64,000 nt of DNA from a bacterium HR28 (GTDB lineage: Bacteria; Chloroflexota; Chloroflexia; Thermomicrobiales; Thermomicrobiaceae): NCBI GenBank assembly GCA_002898255.1, contig BEIE01000001.1, positions 496,001 to 560,000 on the forward strand, in the 5' to 3' direction. The translations under genes and the position numbers were made by a program. Every line of letters begins with the position of its first letter. Position 1 is the stretch's first letter. Shown here piece by piece: positions 56,292 through 64,000 of this stretch. Below the pieces are notes generated by a model that was not told the origin of the DNA, made no database searches, and saw only the letters and a list, made by a program, of their open reading frames with translations.

Positions 56292-56977
56292 CGACCACAT
56301 CCGAAAGTTTGGCTTTGGTCGCCCAGTACAGCAGGCGCCGTGACGGGTCTGGAGAAGATCATCACTCCACTTGTGCTGCTGAAAGCGTTGCCACATGAGG
56401 CGCGAGCACCGGAGGGCAGCACAGTCCTGTATTTCGACCGGGTCTGATGCTGTTGAAGGATGCTGTGAGTTACCTTGAGGAGCGTGCCTTGCTCCTTCGC
56501 CCGGCATTGATACCCCAGGGGATGTCATCGCCTCCCAAGGCGTGATCATTCGCTCCTACCATGGCTCTGCACGTGGCGCACGTCCATGCTCTCCGTCTAG
56601 GTGTGGCGACCCTGAACGGGATTCGAAACAGCGCACACGATCGCTGTTGCCGACACAGGTCCTGACACCTTTTTCTGCCTTCCCGAACTCTTCCTTACTC
56701 GTCTCCTCTTCCGAAACACATCGAGTAGGGAGAAGCAGACCAGACAGCGGCTGCTGTGGCACCAGACAGAGGATCGGGCCTGACGTGCGGTGAATGGCAA
56801 GGGACATGAGGCAGCAACGTCGGGAGGAGGGGAACTGTCTTTCCCCTTCCCGCACCCGCCAGTCATGCGGGCGAGCGATCGCAGCTGCATGACCGACCGT
56901 TGCTCTGGGTTATCCGGCTGGCTCGGAGTGGGAAAAGAAGGGCGCGATGACGCTGCTGTGTTCCGATAGCTTCTCCT
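56292..56977. other. Gene-poor region upstream of the phosphate operon
   Basis: About 690 bp. Overlapping short frames on both strands only; none has a ribosome site plus motif. No RNA gene recognised. Confidence 0.4.
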
Positions 56978-57367
56978 TTAAGCTTCGCGGCTGGGATTTC
57001 CTGGCAAAGGGGCCAGTCGCTGGACAGTGGCGATGATATCCCGAATCGTGACGGGTCGCTTGAGGACAATCGCTGCCCGCTGTTCCAGCCAGCGTGGTAC
57101 GGCTCGTAGTGGACTGACCAGAAGGATGAGCGCAGCCTCGGGATAATGCTCCAAGAGGGTTCGTAGCGCTTCTCCTTGCTGTCCGTCTTGTGCCAAGTCT
57201 ACGACGATAACGTGCGGCCGGAGTCCCCAACGTTCGAGATAAGCGATGGCATCCGCCGCTCGCGCGTGAACCGAGACGTCGTATCCGAGTTCTTCCAGTT
57301 CTGCTCGCACGTACGAGCGGGTTGGCCATTCAGGCTCAACGAGGACGATGAGAGGAAGGTGCTGCAC
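56978..57367 (-). CDS. Stand-alone response-regulator receiver domain protein
   Basis: 129 residues, a CheY-like domain only. LIVLVEPEWPTRSYVRAELEELGYDV (one acidic residue where two are usual), phospho-acceptor in VIVVDLAQDG, SP at the Thr/Ser position and VLKRP with the conserved Lys. It lacks an output domain, so it may relay to or compete with a partner. GTG 57367 has GGAG nine bases upstream; GTG 57382 is an alternative. A multi-armed inverted repeat lies 40 bp upstream. Confidence 0.75.
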   Translation of the reverse strand: MQHLPLIVLVEPEWPTRSYVRAELEELGYDVSVHARAADAIAYLERWGLRPHVIVVDLAQDGQQGEALRTLLEHYPEAALILLVSPLRAVPRWLEQRAAIVLKRPVTIRDIIATVQRLAPLPGNPSREA

Positions 57368-57406
57368 GGGAAGACACTCCACGGCTATCTTTGCGGGTCG
57401 GAGCTC

Positions 57407-57458
57407 GCGACCGCTTTGACAGGCAGAGCGGTCGCCTGAAAGCTTTCAGGCGACCGCT
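57407..57458. repeat. Three-armed inverted repeat (GCGACCGCT)
   Basis: Arms GCGACCGCT at 57407-57415 and 57450-57458 flank AGCGGTCGC at 57427-57435. The right pair extends to a perfect 32-bp palindrome (57427-57458); the left pair is an alternative 9-bp hairpin using the same middle arm. Lies between two minus-strand genes; terminator, or switch between two folds. Confidence 0.6.
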
Positions 57459-57503
57459 GTCCACGACAGGTGCCGGAATCCGACTCCGAGTGCACTGACG
57501 GTC

Positions 57504-57758
57504 TCACTCCGTGTCACGGATGAGCCGTGCTTCGAGAGATTCCTGGCATTGCCAACACTGGTGCGGGCCAGCAGTCTCTCGGCAACGATCGACCGCTGCT
57601 GGCGAGTTCAGTGCATAACCCAATGCACAGCGCAGAACCGTACGCTTGCGCCCACGTTTGGTTTGAAAGGTCACCTTCTTCAGCATTGGGCAGCCGAGCC
57701 AGAGTTGTTCCTCGGAGTCGGTGTCCGGCGCGGGCCGAAATACCTTCGCTGCAAGCAT
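57504..57758 (-). CDS. Small cysteine-rich hypothetical protein
   Basis: 84 residues. After a short linker comes LWLGCPMLKKVTFQTKRGRK, CALGYALNSP, VDRCRETAGPHQCWQC: five cysteines, the last two as C-x-x-C, plus a basic patch, suggesting a zinc or iron-sulfur site. I do not recognise the family. ATG 57758 is nine bases after GAGGTG; a GTG at 57770 is possible. Same direction as the receiver gene, 136 bp apart with the inverted repeat between. Confidence 0.6.
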   Translation of the reverse strand: MLAAKVFRPAPDTDSEEQLWLGCPMLKKVTFQTKRGRKRTVLRCALGYALNSPAAVDRCRETAGPHQCWQCQESLEARLIRDTE

Positions 57759-58046
57759 CGCGCCGGTCACCTCACATTCGTCCGGTCATCCCGGAAGCGT
57801 TCCCAGCTTGAAACCGCCGTGGGCTATGCTCCCGCGGGGGCTGGGTTCAGCTTCCAGTATACCGTCAATCACGAACGTCGCAGTGGGGAAGGATCGAGTC
57901 CCGGCGCTGTAGGCCGTTGGGCATCGCATGCCGTATTCCTCCGCTGATGGCGGCAGCGTCCCGAACGAACAGAGGATGCATGCCGTGGGCTATAGGGCGC
58001 AGCGTCGTTCCAGGCGGTGCGAGCGGTCACTCAGAACGCGAAGGGC
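57759..58046. other. Short gap without features
   Basis: Just under 300 bp; overlapping motif-free frames only. Confidence 0.35.
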
Positions 58047-58646
58047 TCACTCACGGGAGTGCCGCAGATGGAGTTTCTCCGCGAGCACCGGACTTTGGAA
58101 CTCGCTCGCCAGAATATCCATGATGACGATGTCATCACGGTATGGCCCAATCCGTGTCGCTTGCCGTAGGCGTCCAACCTCCCGGAAGCCCACCCGGTCA
58201 TAGACCGCGCGAGCTCGCTCGTTGGAGGCGTAGTAGCGAAGCCAGATATGATGCAAGCCGAGCACCGTGAATCCGAAGTCCAGCAGGAGAGTCAGGGCTT
58301 CAGTCGCGTATCCTCTTCCCCAGACACTCCGCTCACCGATGACAATTCCAACCTCAGCACTTCCGACTGCGAAATCGATACCAAAGAGCTCTGCGTTGCC
58401 CACTGGTCGATCGTCAGGCCGTTCGTAGATCGTAAAGACCCGGCGGGTCGGGTCGCGGCGTGCCTGCTCGAACCATTCGAGCTCGTCCTCGACTGTGAAA
58501 GGGACGCGCCAATGTGCTGTGAGTGTCCGAGAGACCTCGAGGTCGTTCATCCATCGTTGGTAGATCGGGGCCAAGTCTCGACGGATAGGGCCGAGATAGA
58601 CGAGTTTGCCCGGAACGATGACCTGGAGATGAAGGTGCTCTTCCAT
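58047..58646 (-). CDS. GNAT-family N-acetyltransferase (RimJ/RimL-like)
   Basis: 199 residues. LVYLGPIRRDLAPIYQRWMND opening, VGNAELFGIDFAVGSAEVGIVIGE, then the acetyl-CoA motif GRGYATEALTLLLDFGF (Q/R-x-x-G-x-G/A) and HHIWLRYYASNERARAVYDRVGF. This Acetyltransf_3 group modifies protein N-termini or small amines; the substrate is unknown. ATG 58646 follows AGGGAG. Divergent from the DUF72 gene. Confidence 0.88.
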   Translation of the reverse strand: MEEHLHLQVIVPGKLVYLGPIRRDLAPIYQRWMNDLEVSRTLTAHWRVPFTVEDELEWFEQARRDPTRRVFTIYERPDDRPVGNAELFGIDFAVGSAEVGIVIGERSVWGRGYATEALTLLLDFGFTVLGLHHIWLRYYASNERARAVYDRVGFREVGRLRQATRIGPYRDDIVIMDILASEFQSPVLAEKLHLRHSRE

Positions 58647-58716
58647 CCCCGCGCTGCTCCCTTGGCTCGGCGTGTTACCCTTCCACCAGTGATATTTTGC
58701 GGAGGCGATTTCTCCC

Positions 58717-59454
58717 ATGTTGCTCGTCGGTACCTCGGGATGGTCGTATCGCCACTGGCGCGGGCGCTTCTATCCTCCTGAACTTCCCCCATGGCAGTGG
58801 TTCTCGTTCTATCTCCGGGAGTTTGCCACAGTCGAGCTGAATGTGACATTCTACCGCTTGCCGGCGCGCAAGCGCTTCGAGGAATGGGCGCGCCTGGCTG
58901 CTGAGCGGCCCGGCTTTGTCTTCGCAGTGAAGGCACCTCGCACGATCACGCATCTGCGGCGGCTCGTCGATGCTGCCGAGGAGTTCCGCCGATTTCAGGA
59001 AGCGATCGCTGGTCTGGGCTCGGCCCTAGGCCCGTTGCTCTTCCAGCTGCCACCTGGGTTCACGTGCGATCTGGATCGTCTCCGAGCGTTCTTAGAACTC
59101 TTACCGGCCGGCCAATCGTTCGCGTTTGAGTTCCGGCATCCGAGTTGGTTTGTTCCTCCTGTTGCTGAAGTGATCGCCAGTGCAGGCGGGACCGTTGTCT
59201 ATGCGTACGGTGGAGTGCATCCGACCCCCGAGGACTTCCCGCAGGTGGGGCCGCTTTGTTACGTGCGCGTGCACAGTGGCCTCTACGACATCGGGCTGAC
59301 AGATGAAGAGATCGACATGCTTGCCGGGCGACTCCAGCGGTACGCGGATTATCCAGGTTACGTTTACTTCAACAATGACGCCTTTGCCCATGCGGTGATG
59401 GACGCCCGCCGGCTTCGCGCCGCGCTCGCTCAGCGGGGCGTAACCGTGGAATAA
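58717..59454 (+). CDS. DUF72 (YecE-like) protein
   Basis: 245 residues, TIM-barrel fold family. VGTSGWSYRHWRGRFYP, ELNVTFYRLPARKRFEEWA, FAVKAPRTITH, LFQLPPGF, AFEFRHPSWF and YVYFNNDAFAHAVMDA are its hallmark blocks in the right order. Biochemical role unestablished. ATG 58717 is 11 bases after GGAGG. Monocistronic. Confidence 0.92.
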   Translation: MLLVGTSGWSYRHWRGRFYPPELPPWQWFSFYLREFATVELNVTFYRLPARKRFEEWARLAAERPGFVFAVKAPRTITHLRRLVDAAEEFRRFQEAIAGLGSALGPLLFQLPPGFTCDLDRLRAFLELLPAGQSFAFEFRHPSWFVPPVAEVIASAGGTVVYAYGGVHPTPEDFPQVGPLCYVRVHSGLYDIGLTDEEIDMLAGRLQRYADYPGYVYFNNDAFAHAVMDARRLRAALAQRGVTVE

Positions 59455-59882
59455 GTCGCGCACGAGAATATGTTGGTTGTCGTTACAAGGGTGCCGTCTC
59501 TCTTTGAGAGCGAGAGACCCGGAGACGTAGTTCAGGTAAAACGCGCCAAAGACGCGCCTGCCGCGGGTCAAGCGGACCTTACCAGCAGTCGAGCCCTCTG
59601 ATTGCGTCACTCGAGGCTTCTGGTCCAAGAAGCGCTTAGGCTAGGTCGTCTGCTAGCTGTAGGTCCACAAACACAACGGTGACGCAAGCCAAATGGTCAG
59701 GATTGCTCGAACCGCGTGAAGGAGCCGGCAGCTGAGCACCGCGCTGCCATCCATCTTCCCTCGTCTCGGAGTGTCATCGCGTGCCACTTGTCATTGATGA
59801 ACCGGAGACGAACGATCGTTGCGAAGTGATAAACAACACGCGTGCTACCCTTGTGCCTTGGCGCAGCAGATGTGGGGGAAGC
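59455..59882. other. Gap upstream of the nucleotidyltransferase
   Basis: About 430 bp. A small hairpin (GTCTCTC with GAGAGAC near 59498) could end the DUF72 transcript. TTGCGA near 59819 with a weak -10 may be a promoter for the next gene. No gene seen. Confidence 0.35.
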
Positions 59883-60434
59883 ATGGGCCAGCGAATCGAG
59901 TTCGATGATCTCGCAGTGCTCGGTGACGAGCTCCGCCGAGCTGGGAAGCGGATCGTGCTGACGAACGGGCACTTCGATCTACTCCACGTGGGGCATCTTC
60001 GGTCCTTGCAAGCTGCCCGCCGGCTTGGCGATGTTCTCGTTGTCGCGGTGAATGACGATGCTTCCACTCGACGACGCAAGGGCCCGGCGCGGCCGTTCGT
60101 CCCCGCTGAGGAACGGGCTGAACTCCTCGCTGGCCTCGCCTGTGTGGACTATGTGACGGTCTTCCCAGACGACACGGCAGAACGAGTGATCCAGCTCCTC
60201 CGACCGCATGTCTACGTGAAGGGTGGGGACTACGGGGTGACGCCAGAAGAGCTCGCGAGCGGAAAGCAGCCGCTTCCTGAGGCGGAGCTGGTTCGTGCAC
60301 TCGGCGGTGAGGTCGTCTTGATTCCGTACGTTCCCGAGCGTTCAACCACAGAACTTGTCCGCCGGATCCTTGCCGCTTATGGCTGTGCTGAAGTACGTGA
60401 CCGACTGCCCTCCCGCGAGGAAGCTGATCGATGA
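59883..60434 (+). CDS. rfaE2: RfaE2-like nucleotidyltransferase (heptose 1-phosphate adenylyltransferase type)
   Basis: 183 residues. IVLTNGHFDLLHVGHLRSLQAARRLGDVLVVAVNDDAS is the nucleotidyltransferase HxGH site; RAELLAGLACVDYVTVF, HVYVKGGDY and ALGGEVVLIPYVPERSTT identify the RfaE C-terminal-domain type, which makes ADP-heptose. No other heptose genes are here, so a different sugar or alcohol phosphate is possible. ATG 59883 follows GGGGGAA. Its stop overlaps a following ATG. Confidence 0.88.
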   Translation: MGQRIEFDDLAVLGDELRRAGKRIVLTNGHFDLLHVGHLRSLQAARRLGDVLVVAVNDDASTRRRKGPARPFVPAEERAELLAGLACVDYVTVFPDDTAERVIQLLRPHVYVKGGDYGVTPEELASGKQPLPEAELVRALGGEVVLIPYVPERSTTELVRRILAAYGCAEVRDRLPSREEADR

Positions 60435-60661
60435 TCCTCCTCGGCCGCAACTCTTTCTTCTCAAATGGGCGTTACGGGGTCGTGCCCGGTGTTGTTCTCG
60501 CTCCGTTTACGAGCGATTGCCTGGAAGCCCAGCAGCGCCCCTGGGCTCGCCCTCGCTTTTGCATCAGATGGCCGGCCAGCGAATGCCAGCGCGGCTGCGT
60601 TGCGCGCCTCACTCGGTACACTCCTGCTGGCTCGTGTGAGCGGGCAGGAGCGAGGGCGTGA
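60431..60661 (+). CDS. Doubtful ORF bridging rfaE2 and murJ
   Basis: 76 codons. Start overlaps the rfaE2 stop (ATGA) and stop overlaps the murJ start (GTGA), which is the spacing of a real operon gene. Yet the translation (MILLGRNSFFSNGRYGVVPG then Arg, Cys and Trp-rich) looks like a shifted frame, and another plus frame here has more natural codons. It may be a frameshifted gene or chance. Confidence 0.28.
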   Translation: MILLGRNSFFSNGRYGVVPGVVLAPFTSDCLEAQQRPWARPRFCIRWPASECQRGCVARLTRYTPAGSCERAGARA

Positions 60662-62277
60662 CAAGCGATCCCACACCGTCGGCTACCGAGACAGGCTTTG
60701 CGGAAGCCGCGCACCGCGAGCGGGCCCAAGTCGCGCGTGCGGCTGGGGTGCTTATGGTCGGTGTGGTGCTCAGTCGCATCCTCGGGCTCGTGCGCGAACA
60801 GATCACCTCCTACTTCTGGGGAACGACGAATGAGGTCGCGGCGTTTACCATTGCAGATAACGTCCACACGATGCTCTTCGACCTCGTGATCAGCGGCATG
60901 CTTCAGGCCGCACTTGTCCCGGTGCTGAGTACCTATGCGGATCGGCGGGAGGAGTTCCGCCGCATCGTTGGTGGTCTCCTGGTGTGGGTGCTGCTCGTGG
61001 TTGGTGGGGCGGTCGCGCTTGTGGCACTGGCTGCTCCCTGGGTCGTCTGGGCGATGACGGCGCTTGGCGGTGGAGAGGCGGCTCGGGGTGCCGCGACATT
61101 TCAACTAACGATTCGGCTTGTCCGGCTTATCGTGCCGGCCGTGCTGTTCCTGGCCGTCTCCACGGTGCTGATGGCCGCGCTCTACGCGTTGCAGCGCTTT
61201 ACGCAACCGTCGCTTGCGCTGAGCGTGCGTAATGCGGCCATCGTCGCCTGTGCACTCCTGCTCGGGCACACGATCGGGATCGCCAGCCTGGTTCTTGGGG
61301 TGCTCCTTGGCGCGCTCGGCCTCGTCGTGCTGCAGTTGTGGGGGCTGCGCGACTGCCTGCCGAGATTGAACCTCGATCTCTGGCATCCGGCGATCCGCCG
61401 CATCTTCATACTCTACTTCCCGATTTTTCTTGGTCTCTTCGCGAACACTGTGGCGCTCACGATCGACCGGAATTTGGCTTGGGGGGTCGATCCCCACGCT
61501 CTCGGCGCGATGCGCTATGCAACGGCCCTGAACCAGATGATCCTCGGCTTGGTGGCTGCTGCTACCTCGCTCGCTGCCTTACCGACCCTTTCGCGACATG
61601 CAGCAGTGGGCGACGAACCCAGCTATCAGCGGACACTCTCGCTTGGGCTGAAGTTCGTGGCGCTACTGATTTTTCCCGCTACGTTCGGAATGGCAGCCTT
61701 GAGCTGGCCGGTCGTCACGTTGCTCTTCTACCATGGTGCGACCAACCTTGAGGGGGCGCGGGCAATCTGGATCGCCTTACTCGGCTATCTTCCTGGGACG
61801 CTCTGTGCAGCTTTCGACCAGGTGCTGATCTTCGCCGCCTACGCGCGGCAGAACACGCGCACACCGGTGTTGGTCGGTGTTTTCTCGGTCGGGGTCTATT
61901 TCCTCGTCGCGCTGACACTGGTGCGTCCGCTCGGAATGCTTGGTCTGGTGCTGGGGAATACGGCGCAATTTATCGCGCACATGCTCGTCATGTGGTGGGT
62001 CTTGCGGCGCTGGCTCGGTCGTGTCGGTGATGGCACAGTTGCCCGAACGGTCCGCGCTGCGGGAATTGCTTCACTGGTGATGGCACTTTTCGTCACGATC
62101 GTGGTGCTGACGGTCTCCCACTGGATCGTTCCAGAACAACAGTCTCTACTGGCGCGGGCGGGAGTTGTTTCTCTTGGCCTCATTGTGGGCGTTCTCGTCT
62201 ATTTGGCTATACTCCGGCGCTTCCAGGTGCCTGAATTTCAATTCTTGCTGCAGGCTCTGCGTACGCGACTTGCCTGA
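60658..62277 (+). CDS. murJ: Lipid II flippase MurJ (MviN family)
   Basis: 539 residues, about 13-14 membrane helices. SRILGLVREQITSYFWGTTNEVAAFTIADNV is the MurJ first-helix block, and SGMLQAALVPVLSTYAD and ALNQMILGLVAAATSLAALPTLSRHAA follow. Flips the lipid-linked peptidoglycan precursor across the membrane. GTG 60658 has AGGAG seven bases upstream. Reads in the same direction as rfaE2 and is likely co-transcribed. Confidence 0.93.
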   Translation: MTSDPTPSATETGFAEAAHRERAQVARAAGVLMVGVVLSRILGLVREQITSYFWGTTNEVAAFTIADNVHTMLFDLVISGMLQAALVPVLSTYADRREEFRRIVGGLLVWVLLVVGGAVALVALAAPWVVWAMTALGGGEAARGAATFQLTIRLVRLIVPAVLFLAVSTVLMAALYALQRFTQPSLALSVRNAAIVACALLLGHTIGIASLVLGVLLGALGLVVLQLWGLRDCLPRLNLDLWHPAIRRIFILYFPIFLGLFANTVALTIDRNLAWGVDPHALGAMRYATALNQMILGLVAAATSLAALPTLSRHAAVGDEPSYQRTLSLGLKFVALLIFPATFGMAALSWPVVTLLFYHGATNLEGARAIWIALLGYLPGTLCAAFDQVLIFAAYARQNTRTPVLVGVFSVGVYFLVALTLVRPLGMLGLVLGNTAQFIAHMLVMWWVLRRWLGRVGDGTVARTVRAAGIASLVMALFVTIVVLTVSHWIVPEQQSLLARAGVVSLGLIVGVLVYLAILRRFQVPEFQFLLQALRTRLA

Positions 62278-62431
62278 GGCGGTCGTTTGTGGTCGATGCG
62301 AGTTTCTGTGTCTAGGGAGCTTCGTGGCTGCCTGCCTTCGAGGGTGAGGGCCACGGTCGAAGAACGCGTTTGGCACTCACCAACGCCCGAATGGACGAGG
62401 GCCGAGCGCCTTGGAGACTGGCGAGGCACGA

Positions 62432-62653
62432 TCACTGTTGCTGCTGGGTCGAGTGTGACAGCTGCTCTCTCATCGCTGTCCCAGATGGCTCCGTCTCTCC
62501 CCCGGTGGTGTCGTCCCGGACACTGTGTCGGAACTCGCGGATGCTGCGGCCGATTGCTGCACCAACTTCGGGTAGCTTACCAGGACCGAAGATGATCAAG
62601 ACGATCAGCAGGATCAAGAGCAGATGGCTCGGCTGGAACAGCCCCTCGAACAT
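62432..62653 (-). CDS. tatA: Sec-independent translocase subunit TatA
   Basis: 73 residues: one membrane helix (LLLILLIVLIIFGPGKLPEVG, with the conserved F-G-P hinge) followed by an amphipathic helix (AAIGRSIREFRHSV) and a polar tail ending in glutamines. Forms the pore for folded Tat substrates such as the amidase at 44888. ATG 62653 follows GGGAGG. Convergent with murJ. Confidence 0.94.
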   Translation of the reverse strand: MFEGLFQPSHLLLILLIVLIIFGPGKLPEVGAAIGRSIREFRHSVRDDTTGGETEPSGTAMREQLSHSTQQQQ

Positions 62654-62755
62654 GAGGCACCTCCCACACTCGTGTAGTGGCTGTCAGCGCTGATGGTAGC
62701 TTGGCAACAAGCTCTCGGCGTCGGGATTTATCCTCGACACGTTGTTCGCCGCAGC

Positions 62756-62785
62756 TTGACAGCCTGCGGGCAGCAAGGGTGCAAT
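62756..62785 (+). promoter_or_regulatory. Promoter of the cytosine deaminase gene
   Basis: TTGACA (62756-62761), 18-bp spacer, TGCAAT (62780-62785). The start would be near 62792, 80 bases before ATG 62872. Confidence 0.55.
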
Positions 62786-62871
62786 GCACCTTGTCTCGCG
62801 TTTTTCCGCGAGATGGTGACAATGGCATGGGACGGAAGAAACGCCGTGCTGTTCAGAAAGGGGATGAGGCG

Positions 62872-64000
62872 ATGACGTACGATCTGATTGTTCGCCGGGC
62901 ACGGCTCCGCGATGGTCGGCTGGTTGATATTGGTGTCGCAGAGGGACGAATCGTTGCGATTGAGACGGAACTGGTTGGCGAGGCGACAGAGACGATTGAT
63001 GCTGCAGGACGGCTACTCTCGCCACCGTTGATCGAACCGCACTGCCACCTCGATGCTGCGCTCACCGAAGGGCTTGCCGGCCACAACGAATCAGGGACGC
63101 TTCTCGAGGGGATCCAGCGTTGGGCACAGACCAAACCGCAGCTCACCGTCGAGGCGGTGAAGGAGCGGGCCAAAAGGACGATCGAGTGGTATGCCAGCCA
63201 GGGCACCCTTGTCATCCGCAGTCATGTCGACGTTTGCGATCCGAACTTCGTCGGTCTGCGCGCCCTCCTCGAGGTACGTGAGGAGATGCGCCACCTCGTC
63301 GACCTTCAGCTTGTTGCCTTTCCGCAGGAGGGGATCCTGTCCTATCCACGGGGGGCGGAACTCCTTGAAGAAGCCCTGCGCATGGGTTGCGATGTTGTGG
63401 GTGCGATTCCACACTATGAGACAACGCGCGAAATGGGGGTCGAATCGCTGCGGATCGCTTTCGAGCTTGCTGAGCGCTACGACCGCCCATTGGACGCACA
63501 CTGCGACGAGACTGACGACGACCAATCCCGCTTTGTCGAGGTGATGGCAGCCGAGACGATCCGGCGCGGGCTGCAGGGTCGTGTTGTCGCCAGCCATACC
63601 ACCGCGATGGGGTCATACAACAACGCCTATGCCTTTAAGCTGTTTGGCTGGCTCAAGCGGGCTGAGTTGAGCATCATCGCGAATCCACCAGACAATTCGA
63701 TCTTGCAAGGACGGTTTGATACCTATCCCAAGCGCCGGGGAATGACGCGCGTGAAGGAGCTCCTTGCGTTTGGAATCAACGTCGCCTTCGGACACGATTC
63801 GGTGATGGATCCCTGGTATCCATTGGGAACAGGCAACATGCTCCATGCAGCGTGGCTTGGGCTCCATATGGCGCAGCTCTCTGGCTACGACGAGATCCCG
63901 CTCGTCTGGGATCTGGTAACGACGAACGCTGCGAAAGCGCTTGGAATTCTCGATCGCTACGGCATTGAGATCGGGAAACCAGCCGACTTCGTGATCTTCG
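62872..64000 (+). CDS. codA: Cytosine deaminase-like amidohydrolase (3' end cut by window)
   Basis: At least 376 codons, running off the window. Opens MTYDLIVRRARLRDGRLVDI; metal and active-site blocks PPLIEPHCHLDAALT (H-x-H), DAHCDETDDD, ASHTTAMGSY and GHDSVMDPWYPLGTGNM match the CodA type, which deaminates cytosine to uracil; related enzymes act on other heterocycles such as isoguanine or creatinine. ATG 62872 is eight bases after AAGGGG. It ends near KPADFVIF, so only some tens of residues are missing. Divergent from tatA. Confidence 0.92.
   Translation, partial: MTYDLIVRRARLRDGRLVDIGVAEGRIVAIETELVGEATETIDAAGRLLSPPLIEPHCHLDAALTEGLAGHNESGTLLEGIQRWAQTKPQLTVEAVKERAKRTIEWYASQGTLVIRSHVDVCDPNFVGLRALLEVREEMRHLVDLQLVAFPQEGILSYPRGAELLEEALRMGCDVVGAIPHYETTREMGVESLRIAFELAERYDRPLDAHCDETDDDQSRFVEVMAAETIRRGLQGRVVASHTTAMGSYNNAYAFKLFGWLKRAELSIIANPPDNSILQGRFDTYPKRRGMTRVKELLAFGINVAFGHDSVMDPWYPLGTGNMLHAAWLGLHMAQLSGYDEIPLVWDLVTTNAAKALGILDRYGIEIGKPADFVIF

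Overview
The window looks like chromosomal DNA of a moderately GC-rich thermophilic bacterium, most likely class Thermomicrobia (Chloroflexota; relatives of Thermomicrobium and Sphaerobacter). This rests on protein features: a B12-dependent ribonucleotide reductase, a DUF2419 queuosine-salvage enzyme, secreted proteins with 'FGYPI...VQYFER.RFEYHPE' modules, a GH15 glucoamylase and frequent GTG/TTG starts behind strong purine-rich ribosome sites. I saw no rRNA, tRNA, CRISPR array, insertion sequence or prophage.

Layout. 1-4.8 kb: secreted CAP protein, FMN reductase, YczE-like membrane protein and a small hypothetical, separated by long stretches without genes. 4.83-9.96 kb: a terminator hairpin overlapping a perfect 16-bp parS site, then ndk, a TPR protein, queuosine salvage (Qng1-like) and a sarcosine-oxidase-type flavoprotein, ending in an intergenic cluster of DnaA boxes. 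Between parS and the DnaA boxes the plus strand is C-rich; on both sides it is mostly G-rich. 10-19 kb: PNPOx-like protein, a P1B-4 metal ATPase with a clear promoter, a GT4 glucan synthase, and a HAD-SerA fusion preceded by a Ser/Gly-rich leader ORF that can pair with the serA ribosome site; then a KstD-like flavoprotein. 20-24 kb: E1 alpha/beta of a 2-oxoacid or acetoin dehydrogenase, a tandem universal stress protein and a malate/L-lactate dehydrogenase.

24.4-29.9 kb is an accessory-looking block: three diverged paralogues of a membrane protein with a GIDE/MULAN-like domain and an N-terminal cysteine pair, plus a thioredoxin-fold protein. 30-42 kb: a large PAS-GGDEF-degenerate-EAL protein, nrdJ with two promoters, an ftsY-ffh-histidine kinase-response regulator operon, and radC. 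42-49 kb: DUF4870 protein, Tat-exported amidase, DUF2085 protein, GH15 glucoamylase and aldehyde dehydrogenase. 49.5-56.3 kb: a complete phosphate operon (response regulator, pstS, pstC, pstA, two pstB, phoU) behind a PHO box of four repeats at exact 11-bp spacing. 56.9-64 kb: lone receiver protein, small Cys-rich protein, GNAT, DUF72, heptose-type nucleotidyltransferase, murJ, tatA and a cytosine deaminase running off the edge.

The most unusual proposal is the serA leader at 16,920-17,230: promoter, a 79-codon ORF in which 23 of 29 consecutive residues are Ser or Gly, and an 11-nt segment of that tract perfectly complementary to the serA Shine-Dalgarno region. This fits a serine/glycine-sensing translational attenuator. 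The possible replication-origin/partition elements and the triplicated GIDE-like cluster are the next most interesting.
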